From Lachnospiraceae bacterium (GTDB lineage: Bacteria > Bacillota > Clostridia > Lachnospirales > Lachnospiraceae), in NCBI GenBank assembly GCA_022510685.1, contig JAFLTA010000011.1:1-62858 (forward strand): DNA of 62,858 nt, read 5' to 3'. Shown piece by piece: positions 38,298 to 45,955 of this stretch. A program made the translations under genes and the position numbers. Below the pieces are notes generated by a model. It saw nothing but the letters and a program-made list of their open reading frames with translations. It was not told the origin of the DNA and did not search any database. Numbering within the stretch: the first letter of the stretch is position 1; each line of letters opens with the position of its first letter.

Positions 38298-39589
38298 AGC
38301 TTAAATTTTTGGACAGCACGCGCATCGTCCACCGGTATTTTTTCAATGGAACCGCCAAGAGCTGCAATTTTATCTTCAAAACATTCGTAACCACGCTCAA
38401 TATAGTGGATGGAATCTACAGTAGAATATCCGTCTGCCACCAGAGCTGCCACGACTAATGCAGCACCGGCACGTAAATCCGGAGCGCTGACGGAGGCACC
38501 GGTAAAACCTTCCACGCCTTCAATGATCGCAACGTTACCGCTCTCCACTTTGATAGTTGCGCCCATACGTGACAATTCGTCTACGTACTTAAAACGATTT
38601 TCGAAAATGCTTTCCGTTACGATACTCGTTCCGTCAGAAAGCGCCAGCAAAGTGGCAATCTGTGGCTGCATATCCGTCGGGAAACCGGGATATGGCAATG
38701 TTTTTATCTGTGTGTGTCTGAGACGACCATCATTGACCACGCGAATAGCATCATCAAATTCTTCCACCGTGGCACCGATTTCCATAAGCTTTACGGAAAC
38801 AGCTTCCATATGCTTCGGAATGACGTTTTTAATCAGGACATCTCCACGGGTAGCTGCAGCGGCAACCATAAATGTGCCTGCTTCTATCTGGTCCGGGATA
38901 ATGGAATATTCACTGGCATGAAGGGATTTCACACCAACCATACGAATTTTATCAGTACCGGCACCCTTGATATTTGCGCCCATGCTGTTCAAAAAGTTTG
39001 CCACGTCTACGATATGCGGCTCTTTGGCAGCATTCTCAATAACGGTCTTTCCCTCTGCCATACAGGCAGCAAGCATAATATTGATGGTGGCACCAACAGA
39101 TACGGTATCCAAAAAGATATGATTGCCCACTAATTCGTCAGCATGGGTGTTTATCATACCATGCTCAATTCCCACAGATGCACCAAGAGCACGAAATCCC
39201 TTTAAGTGCAAATCAATAGGACGGCTGCCGATTTCACAGCCTCCGGGAAGAGCCACTTGTGCAGATTTGTATTTACCGAGTAAAGCACCCAGTAAATAAT
39301 ATGAAGCACGGATTTTACGGATAGAGTCATAGTCAATCGTTATATCGTCAATCGTGCTTCCGTTGATAGAAACCACATGGGGACTGATGCGCTTAACCGT
39401 GGCACCGATTCCTTCAATGGCAGTCAATAATACATTAATATCTCTAACATCAGGAAGATTGTCAATGACAACGGTCTCATCTGCCATAATAGCGGCAGCG
39501 AGAATTCCAAGAGCGGCATTTTTGGCACCGCTGATTGTCACTTCGCCCCTTAAAGGCGTTCCTCCTTTGATTATATACTGATTTTCCAT
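38285..39589 (-). CDS. murA: UDP-N-acetylglucosamine 1-carboxyvinyltransferase
   Basis: About 434 residues, family length. MurA transfers enolpyruvate from PEP to UDP-GlcNAc, the first committed step of peptidoglycan synthesis, and is the fosfomycin target. The start has GGTPLRGEVTISGAKNAALGILAA and the active-site loop is ALPGGCEIGSRPIDLH, whose cysteine corresponds to the fosfomycin-reactive Cys115 of E. coli, so intrinsic resistance by Cys-to-Asp exchange is not indicated. YPGFPTDMQPQ and RAGAALVVAALVADG are also conserved. GTG at 39601 is in frame but AGGTG before the ATG at 39589 favours the latter. It has its own promoter at 39654-39681. Confidence 0.97.
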   Translation of the reverse strand: MENQYIIKGGTPLRGEVTISGAKNAALGILAAAIMADETVVIDNLPDVRDINVLLTAIEGIGATVKRISPHVVSINGSTIDDITIDYDSIRKIRASYYLLGALLGKYKSAQVALPGGCEIGSRPIDLHLKGFRALGASVGIEHGMINTHADELVGNHIFLDTVSVGATINIMLAACMAEGKTVIENAAKEPHIVDVANFLNSMGANIKGAGTDKIRMVGVKSLHASEYSIIPDQIEAGTFMVAAAATRGDVLIKNVIPKHMEAVSVKLMEIGATVEEFDDAIRVVNDGRLRHTQIKTLPYPGFPTDMQPQIATLLALSDGTSIVTESIFENRFKYVDELSRMGATIKVESGNVAIIEGVEGFTGASVSAPDLRAGAALVVAALVADGYSTVDSIHYIERGYECFEDKIAALGGSIEKIPVDDARAVQKFKLKIG

Positions 39590-39626
39590 ATTGCACCTCA
39601 CACATTTTGTTAGGCTTTTATAAAAT

Positions 39627-39648
39627 TTGATGTAGGTAAATACATCAA
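39627..39648 (-). other. Perfect hairpin at the murA transcription start
   Basis: TTGATGTA, six bases, TACATCAA: a perfect 8-bp inverted repeat directly downstream of the -10 box, followed on the minus strand by ATTTTAT. It could be an operator, attenuator or terminator of the OLD gene upstream. Confidence 0.5.
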
Positions 39649-39653
39649 TCTAT

Positions 39654-39681
39654 ATTATAACTATTTGCAACGACCTGTCAA
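39654..39681 (-). promoter_or_regulatory. murA: Sigma-A promoter of murA
   Basis: On the minus strand TTGACA (39681-39676), a 16-base spacer and TATAAT (39659-39654): both hexamers are perfect consensus. Confidence 0.8.
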
Positions 39682-39713
39682 CTGGAAAAGAAATCTATAC
39701 GACAGGAGTAGAA

Positions 39714-41573
39714 TTATTTTCTACGATTTTCAAAATACACAAATGAATCAATGGCATCAAAGATATCCTGAAAAGTTTCTCTCGGTGCCACATCAATGTA
39801 TCGTTTCAAAATTTCCTGCTGGTCAGTACCGTGGTACTTCCCGTAAAAAATATCAAACAAATTATGTCCCCGCACGTATATTTTGATAGTTTCCAGATTA
39901 TCTTTGATATCCTGCTTGTTGCGAATACGAATATTCTGTGTACGCTGCATCCGCTTAAAACTATTTAGGCGGAACAGATAATCTTTGTACTTTTTATACA
40001 AGATATTGTAAAAGTCTTCTTCGGTTTTTATCACGCCAATCTTTGCCATGACCTTGGGTTCTAAAAAGTAATTTTCAAAGGAATAATACTTTAATATCAA
40101 TACATTTTTCGGCTCCACCTTGGGAAGGTTGCCAACATCTTCCTTTGCCCGCTGTCCATAATAACTGCACAGTTGTTTTTTCAGATGGCGGGGATTTTTG
40201 CCATCGCTGTCCCGGATCATCAAAAACTGGTCTTTAAGGTACAGTTTATTAATATATTTTAAATTGGCATACGTCTTAATATTGGTACAGCTGTTTACCG
40301 GAACGATGGAAATACGCTGTAAATTTCCGTTGTCATCATATATTTCCGAATAATATTTTTCCAACAGAAGGGGCAGGCGGTTGCTATCCTGTTTGCCCTC
40401 CACGATAAACACAAAGCTGACATTCATTAAATCATTTGCCGTGTAACCCAGGTCATCCAGTATTTCATCCACATCCGTGTCCTTTTTTATCGTCGTGTAA
40501 TAATTTTCATCTAAGATCACTTCCCGGATTTGGCGGGTGGAAAAGTTAAAAATAAGGTTTGGTGAATGCGTGGAAAACACAACCTGGTTTTTCTTGGAGA
40601 GCCGATAGAGAATCTCACTGGCAACTTTTTGAAGCTGCGGATGCAGGTAAATCTCCGGGTCTTCCATAAGAATAATGCAGGGCAGAGTATTTTCCTCGTC
40701 AATGTATGCCTCTAGCAGTGACAGGGCATAAATGCTGCGCAATCCCTCTCCCAAAAGGTTAATAGGACCCACCAGACCGTTTCGCTCCTTATTATAAATT
40801 TGTGTCTCAACGTGGAGCAGGCTATCCATATCATAATCCAACACGTAACGAACCTCCTGGGACGGACTTCCGTTGGCATGGAAATATCGGTTTACCTTCT
40901 CCGAAAACTTTGTGAGGTTGGTGTGAAACAGCTTATATTGTAAGAGGCGTGCAGTTTCAAACACGGTCAGCTCCTCTGGTGTTTTTTTATTGATCAGTCC
41001 AATACACTGAAAACAGCGGTTACAGGTTTTTGCCGCATCAAAAGTACATTGATTATCCTTTAATTTTTGAAAGGATTCTTTATCGTAGAAACTGAATACA
41101 TCATTCTGCAACGCCTCTAGATTTCTGTTCTGGTCGATATGGTAAATTTTCGGAAAGACTTCAGGAATAAATTCATTATTCTTGGAATATCCATCAGAAT
41201 AACGAATCGTTTTCTGAGGGGTCACAATATAGGTAAAGGACAAAACGTTATCCTGGAAAGAGGGGAGTTTTTCGCGGAATTCTTCCAGCCAGCGGTCATA
41301 ATCCTTTGCCTTACTCAGGACATTGCGTGTATGGAATCGCACTAAGTCATTTTCTGTGTACTCTAACTGCATGGAGACGGAAATAGATTTGTTGGAGTCT
41401 AAGAATTCTCGGGCTAAAATAGGACGAAGCCCCATGGCAAGCATGATGGCATCGATGACAGAGGTTTTACCCGTATTATTTTTACCCACGAGAATAAGTG
41501 CTTTCTCAATCTCCTTAATTTCCATTTCTCCGATGGATTTGTAGTTACAGATTTTCAAATAGGTAATTTTCAT
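39714..41573 (-). CDS. OLD-family ATPase with TOPRIM nuclease-like domain and Cys4 cluster
   Basis: About 619 residues. The SMC/RecF-like ATPase has Walker A LVGKNNTGKTSVIDAI (29-42), an ABC-signature-like LLGEGLRS (273-280), Walker B CIILMEDPE (299-307) and STHS (334-337). A TOPRIM domain follows with VEGKQDSNRL (391-400) and the acidic motif RDSDGKN (454-460). This is the architecture of the Overcoming Lysogenization Defect endonucleases, several of which act in phage defence (with Gabija GajA as a well-known relative). An insertion at 176-190 carries C-x7-C-x2-C-x2-C, a probable metal-binding cluster. No partner helicase (GajB) or toxin gene is adjacent. GGAGG precedes the ATG at 41573. 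Confidence 0.85.
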   Translation of the reverse strand: MKITYLKICNYKSIGEMEIKEIEKALILVGKNNTGKTSVIDAIMLAMGLRPILAREFLDSNKSISVSMQLEYTENDLVRFHTRNVLSKAKDYDRWLEEFREKLPSFQDNVLSFTYIVTPQKTIRYSDGYSKNNEFIPEVFPKIYHIDQNRNLEALQNDVFSFYDKESFQKLKDNQCTFDAAKTCNRCFQCIGLINKKTPEELTVFETARLLQYKLFHTNLTKFSEKVNRYFHANGSPSQEVRYVLDYDMDSLLHVETQIYNKERNGLVGPINLLGEGLRSIYALSLLEAYIDEENTLPCIILMEDPEIYLHPQLQKVASEILYRLSKKNQVVFSTHSPNLIFNFSTRQIREVILDENYYTTIKKDTDVDEILDDLGYTANDLMNVSFVFIVEGKQDSNRLPLLLEKYYSEIYDDNGNLQRISIVPVNSCTNIKTYANLKYINKLYLKDQFLMIRDSDGKNPRHLKKQLCSYYGQRAKEDVGNLPKVEPKNVLILKYYSFENYFLEPKVMAKIGVIKTEEDFYNILYKKYKDYLFRLNSFKRMQRTQNIRIRNKQDIKDNLETIKIYVRGHNLFDIFYGKYHGTDQQEILKRYIDVAPRETFQDIFDAIDSFVYFENRRK

Positions 41574-41709
41574 AGTGTTCCTCCATTCCTGCAAAAACCC
41601 GTAAGCTTTGAATCACAGATACAAAGTCGGGTACTGCCTAAGATGTATGAACTGTCTCCCCCTTTGAATCGATATATATCATTATATGAGCGGAGACCAA
41701 AAGGGTGTA

Positions 41710-42312
41710 TTATCTCTTTTTCTTCTTTTTCTTTTTGCGTACCGAATATCCAAAAGTCCCCAGAGTTTCCCCCAGTCCCAGATAGGTGCCGTGGGAATAG
41801 GCAAGCAGTCCTGTGTCGTTTAAATGGAAACTGCCCTTTTCATCCAGATAGGCTTCGTCTACATGAACCGCGATTACCTCCGCAAGAAACATGTGGTGTG
41901 AGCCCAGTTCTTTTACTTCTGTGACACGACACTCAATATTTACCGGAGATTCTTCAATCATCGGGCAGCGTACTGCGTCAGCAGCAACAGGTGTGAGCCC
42001 GCATTCCTTCCATTTGTCCACATCCCTGCCGGAGCGAACACCGCAATAATCCGTTGCTCTGGTCAGAGATTTCGTGGTAAGGTTGATCACAAATTCTCCG
42101 GAGTCACGAAGCATTTTGTAGGAATAACGCTCCGGTCTGACGGAAATATATACCATGGGCGGGTTGGTGCAGACAGTGCCTGTCCATGCCACCGTTAGAA
42201 TATTAGAGTTTCCGTTGATGTCTCCCACACTGACCATGACAGCAGGCAGCGGATACAGCATATTCCCCGGTTTGAAATTTGTTTTTACCGTTTTCTTTTG
42301 ATGCGACTGCAA
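41710..42312 (-). CDS. Flavin reductase family protein
   Basis: About 200 residues, matching flavin-reductase-like FMN-binding split-barrel proteins: MLYPLPAVMVSVGD, NILTVAWTGTVCTNPPMVYISVRPERYSY and FVINLTTKSL, with ECRVTEVKELGSHHMFLAEV in the second half. Such proteins bind FMN; a specific substrate is not evident. The best start is TTG at 42312, preceded by GGAGG at a good distance; an ATG-initiated extension to 42378 lacks a site. The C-terminus ends in a run of seven lysines and an arginine. It lies alone upstream of the OLD gene on the same strand with a 136-base gap. Confidence 0.88.
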   Translation of the reverse strand: MQSHQKKTVKTNFKPGNMLYPLPAVMVSVGDINGNSNILTVAWTGTVCTNPPMVYISVRPERYSYKMLRDSGEFVINLTTKSLTRATDYCGVRSGRDVDKWKECGLTPVAADAVRCPMIEESPVNIECRVTEVKELGSHHMFLAEVIAVHVDEAYLDEKGSFHLNDTGLLAYSHGTYLGLGETLGTFGYSVRKKKKKKKR

Positions 42313-42459
42313 GGTATAACCTCCTCTTCCGGATATATATTTTAGTATAACATATATGTTGCAGTTTGGACTACACAAATGCTTTTTTTTGTGCTAAAAT
42401 GATTAGAAGAGTTGTTACACAAAAATGTTAAAATAAAATGCAAGAAAGGGGTGCCAAAT

Positions 42460-42798
42460 ATGGCAGAGTATTTATCAATTGAAGGAATGAGCGAAGGATT
42501 GGAAGGGAAGGTTCAGCAGGATTTGAAATTTAAGACGGGAAATTTTCTGTGGAAGGTGAAGTTTAATGTTCCTCTTGATCCAAAAACTGTAAATAATGTA
42601 AATTTGTATGTCACAACGGAAACTCTGGCGCCACTTAAGACAGCGATTCGTTATAACTCACTGGAAAACCTGATAGAGGTAGAGCCGTTGGAACCATATG
42701 CACAGGACGAGATATACATATTAAATGTAACTACTAAAGTGGCATCCCTGGCGGGGAAATCGTTGAAAGAGCCGGTGCAGGTACGTTTTAAACTTTAA
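42460..42798 (+). CDS. Small protein with SbsA/Big5-type Ig-like domain
   Basis: About 112 residues without signal peptide. The central part resembles the Big_5/SbsA Ig-like fold: FNVPLDPKTVNNVNLYV, then YNSLENLIEVEPLEPYAQDEIYILNVTTKV and KEPVQVRFKL. These modules are usually in secreted proteins, so a lone cytoplasmic-looking copy is odd. The start at 42460 has AAAGGGG upstream. It is 33 bases before a sensor histidine kinase and probably cotranscribed with it, suggesting an accessory role there; that is inference. Confidence 0.7.
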   Translation: MAEYLSIEGMSEGLEGKVQQDLKFKTGNFLWKVKFNVPLDPKTVNNVNLYVTTETLAPLKTAIRYNSLENLIEVEPLEPYAQDEIYILNVTTKVASLAGKSLKEPVQVRFKL

Positions 42799-42831
42799 TC
42801 ATTACCGTTAAGTGGGGAGTTTGAGGTAAAC

Positions 42832-44625
42832 ATGAAAAAAAGCCGGAAACCATTTCTAAATAAATATATCCGATTTCGAGGAAGAATGCTTCTTATCTTA
42901 GTTATAGGAGGCATTATTCCTTTTTTTGGTGCGACTATATATATGAACAGTAAAGCCATGAATATTGTGCAGAAACAGAACCGGGAGGCACAGCAGCAGG
43001 AATTGAAACTGATGGGAGACTTCATTCAGCAGGCAGTGCCGGATATGTACACCGTGTCACAAAACATATATGTCAGCGGTGTTTTGCCCAACATGATTCA
43101 AAAAGAGTATACGGATAGGACGGAGTGGCAGAAGGATGAGGAGGTACAGGATAATCTCGGAAAATACCTGAAATTTGACCAGTATACTATTTCGGATATT
43201 ATCGTTTATGTCAACAACGAGACTATTTACTATTATAATCCTTTTGCCTATCTGGGTCCTTCCATAACAAACGAAAAGTGGTATGCCGATACTTGTGCTG
43301 CCGGAGGAGAGCCTTACTGGTGCTTTGGCGTGGACAGGGCGGGAAAGCAAAAATGTATCCAGCTTTGCCGGCAAATTTTGAGCGCTCAGGGGGAAACGCT
43401 GGGCATTCTTGCAGTACAGATGAATATGGAGCTGCTGACAAATGTTATTTCTGAGCGGGAAGAAGATACCATACTTTTGTTCAACGATTCAGAAACCATT
43501 TATGCAAATTATTCAATGGACAAAGGACAAAGTAATGCATTGGCAAACCAGCTTAAAAGTCGGGTGGAATTTCGGAACAGCATCCGGTATGATGCCCTTG
43601 AGGAGGACAAGCTGCTTACCTATGAAAAAATTCACCCCATGGGTACAAGCGGCTATTATACGATAGCCAGCACCCAGGAGTATTCGGAAATCAATGAGGG
43701 AATCAATAGGATTACACTGATATCATACGTTGTCGTAGGGGTGGGATTGTTTATTTCCTTTGTGATGATTTTGCTCTACTCTACCAGTTTGTCGTACCGC
43801 CTGAAAACGCTGCGTCGCCAGATGCATTTAGTTGCCACCGGAAGATATGAGAAAGTGAGACCCATCACCGGCAATGACGAGATTGCGGAAATTTATCAGG
43901 AATTGGAATTGATGATGGGAGACATTCAGGAGCTGACCGGATCGATGATAGAGGAAAAGGTGCAGAAGGAGAAAATGCACACCCGTCAGAAAGAAGTGGA
44001 GTTTAAAATGCTGGCGAGTCAGATCAATCCGCACTTTCTATATAATACGCTGGAGACGATTCGCATGAAAGCCCGGGTAAATCATCAGCCGGAGATTGAG
44101 GAGTTGGTGAAAATGCTGGCAAAAATCATGAGGCGCAACATCCAGGTGGGGCACCAGATGGTGAGCATCCGCTCCGAGATTGAGCTGATAGAAAATTATC
44201 TCAAGATTCAAAGCTTTCGGTTCGGTGACAGAATCCGCTCCACCGTGACAGTGGAGGATAATGTGTCCATGGAGCAGGAGGTGATGCCGCTCATCATCCA
44301 GCCATTCGTGGAGAACGCATTTATTCACGGATTGGAGGATATGACAGGGGATGGGCAGTTGACAGTCCACGTCAGCCAGAATGACAAAGACATTGTCATA
44401 GAAATCATTGATAATGGTGTGGGAATGAACTATTATCAGCTGGCGGAATTGCGCCACACATTAAGTCAGGGGGAGCAGGGGCAGACACACATTGGCATTA
44501 ACAATGTAAACCAACGCCTAATCATGCAGTATGGCAAGGAATATGCAGTGCAGATAGAGAGTGCCTCGGGGAAGGGAACAAAAGTAATGATTAGGGTACC
44601 ATTGACGAGGAATGAGGAGGATTAA
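42832..44625 (+). CDS. YesM/LytS-type sensor histidine kinase
   Basis: A 597-residue membrane kinase. A first helix (about 19-38) and a second (about 298-320) bracket an extracytoplasmic sensor region that looks like a Cache domain. A HAMP-like linker follows (RYEKVRPITGNDEIAEIYQELELM), then the His_kinase region MLASQINPHFLYNTLETIRMKAR with phosphoacceptor His401, and a HATPase domain with VENAFIHGLED and EIIDNGVGMN. YesM-type kinases pair with AraC-type response regulators (YesN) to control sugar transporters; no such regulator is present here. The transporter genes downstream make sugar sensing likely. It starts after GAGG, 33 bases past the Ig-like gene. Confidence 0.9.
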   Translation: MKKSRKPFLNKYIRFRGRMLLILVIGGIIPFFGATIYMNSKAMNIVQKQNREAQQQELKLMGDFIQQAVPDMYTVSQNIYVSGVLPNMIQKEYTDRTEWQKDEEVQDNLGKYLKFDQYTISDIIVYVNNETIYYYNPFAYLGPSITNEKWYADTCAAGGEPYWCFGVDRAGKQKCIQLCRQILSAQGETLGILAVQMNMELLTNVISEREEDTILLFNDSETIYANYSMDKGQSNALANQLKSRVEFRNSIRYDALEEDKLLTYEKIHPMGTSGYYTIASTQEYSEINEGINRITLISYVVVGVGLFISFVMILLYSTSLSYRLKTLRRQMHLVATGRYEKVRPITGNDEIAEIYQELELMMGDIQELTGSMIEEKVQKEKMHTRQKEVEFKMLASQINPHFLYNTLETIRMKARVNHQPEIEELVKMLAKIMRRNIQVGHQMVSIRSEIELIENYLKIQSFRFGDRIRSTVTVEDNVSMEQEVMPLIIQPFVENAFIHGLEDMTGDGQLTVHVSQNDKDIVIEIIDNGVGMNYYQLAELRHTLSQGEQGQTHIGINNVNQRLIMQYGKEYAVQIESASGKGTKVMIRVPLTRNEED

Positions 44626-44780
44626 GCGAGTGATACAGGAAATTTTTGCCAAATCCATAATTTTTCGGGTAAATATGTCTAAAACTTATGGTTTTATTAT
44701 AAAATGGTTCTGATAAAATTGAATAGTGTATAGTTTTTTTACACAAGTGTTTATAAAAATTATTTATAGGAGGAATAAGA

Positions 44781-45668
44781 ATGAGAAAATCAGTTAAGAA
44801 GTTATTTACAGCTGTTTCTGCAGGTGTTATGGCACTGGCATTGACAGTTACGGCAGTACCTGCTACTGTAGGCGCAACAAATGTCAGCAAAGCAGGAAAG
44901 AAAGCGGCAAAGCAGGAGTTTGATGCATCCGGAAATACAGTATACCATGCATACTTTGGTCTGCAGCAGAAAGAATCATGGATTTTCCGTGATGAGTGGT
45001 ATGCGGAGGAGAATGGTCTGAACGGAAACGGATTACCGGAGGGACAGAAATTTGAGGGAACTGTATTTCAGTCCGGAGATAATGGTGTTGAGCCGATTGC
45101 CGGTGCAGTAGTTACAGACGTAGAGATTAAAGGAAACGGTGTTTATACTGTTGGTGTACAGGGTCTTGGTGGTGTCCTGACAGAGGCAGAGTCCTCCAAG
45201 CAGGCAGTGATGTCCATGCTGTACGTTGATACAGATATCCCGGTAAAAGCAAAGGATAAGATTACAATTACTGATTGGAAGTTAGTAATTGATGGTAATT
45301 CACAGACGCTGCCGGCAGATGTATTCTACTGTGAGGAGTCTGAGGATGAGAGCGGACTGCTCAGATTTGATCCGTTTAACGATTATCAGAAGGAGAAGGG
45401 CACATATCCAGATTGTCCGTCCATCAGAACACCAAATGATTCTGTAGAGATTACATTTACTGTAGGCGGTTTTGATATTGACAATCCGGATGCGGTAGAG
45501 GCTACTCCGGAGCCGGCTGCAGATGATTCTTCTTCCTCCAGCTCCAGCTCCGATTCAGGTTCTGAGAGCAGCGGCGGACTCAGCGGTGGTGCAGTAGCAG
45601 CTATTGTAGTTGTCGTTGTGGTAGTGATTGCAGCAATCGCAATTGCATTAAAGAGAAAAAATGACTAA
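44781..45668 (+). CDS. Membrane-anchored surface protein with Ser-rich linker
   Basis: A 295-residue protein. A signal peptide (1-32, ending VPATVGA) is followed by a domain beginning GNTVYHAYFGLQQKESWIFRDEWYAEE and running to about residue 238. A serine-rich linker (about 246-265) leads to a C-terminal membrane helix (about 268-290, valine-rich) and a basic tail KRKND, a type of anchor common in Lachnospiraceae surface proteins. I do not recognise the extracellular domain; position between a sensor kinase and a sugar importer suggests carbohydrate capture. AGGAGG lies upstream. A strong terminator follows. Confidence 0.8.
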   Translation: MRKSVKKLFTAVSAGVMALALTVTAVPATVGATNVSKAGKKAAKQEFDASGNTVYHAYFGLQQKESWIFRDEWYAEENGLNGNGLPEGQKFEGTVFQSGDNGVEPIAGAVVTDVEIKGNGVYTVGVQGLGGVLTEAESSKQAVMSMLYVDTDIPVKAKDKITITDWKLVIDGNSQTLPADVFYCEESEDESGLLRFDPFNDYQKEKGTYPDCPSIRTPNDSVEITFTVGGFDIDNPDAVEATPEPAADDSSSSSSSSDSGSESSGGLSGGAVAAIVVVVVVVIAAIAIALKRKND

Positions 45669-45691
45669 TATATAGTTTAAGCGACGATTTT

Positions 45692-45725
45692 GGAGAGATG
45701 AGATACTATTTCATCTCTCCTTTTC
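45692..45725 (+). terminator. Intrinsic terminator after the surface protein gene
   Basis: GGAGAGATGA (45692-45701) and TCATCTCTCC (45711-45720) form a perfect 10-bp stem with a 9-base loop, followed by TTTTC. Confidence 0.9.
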
Positions 45726-45729
45726 AACG

Positions 45730-45745
45730 TAGCATGACGGTACCT
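45730..45745. repeat. Copy of the dispersed element core
   Basis: TAGCATGACGGTACCT matches the complement of 74-89 in the full palindrome at 15 of 16 bases. It lies just past the terminator at 45692. Confidence 0.5.
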
Positions 45746-45850
45746 AATTTATTTTAGGCGATTATACCTAAAAATTTGACAGTATTTTGTAAAAAGTGTG
45801 AAAAAAACGTGTATTTAATATCAAAAAATTCTGGTATTTTTTCTCACATT

Positions 45851-45879
45851 TTTTGGGTATAATTACATAATGATATAAT
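45851..45879 (+). promoter_or_regulatory. Extended -10 promoter of the sugar importer operon
   Basis: TGATATAAT (TATAAT at 45874-45879) with weak -35 TTTTGG (45851-45856) and a 17-base spacer. TATAATTAC occurs at both 45858-45866 and 45874-45882, a direct repeat with 16-base period, giving two overlapping -10 boxes or an operator. Confidence 0.5.
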
Positions 45880-45886
45880 TACGTTG

Positions 45887-45924
45887 CCATGTTTTTTGGA
45901 TATTTTCACCAAAAATGTACATGG
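45887..45924 (+). promoter_or_regulatory. Leader hairpin of the importer operon
   Basis: CCATGTTTTTTGG (45887-45899) pairs with CCAAAAATGTACATGG (45909-45924) with a 3-base bulge. It starts near the predicted transcription start, so it may be an operator or RNA-level control. Confidence 0.4.
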
Positions 45925-45955
45925 ACTGACGATAAATAATGCGAGGAGGTTATTT

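Noticed and set aside
39714..41573. Gabija (GajA) assignment for the OLD protein
   Set aside because: No GajB helicase gene is adjacent and the cysteine insertion differs; only the OLD family can be supported.
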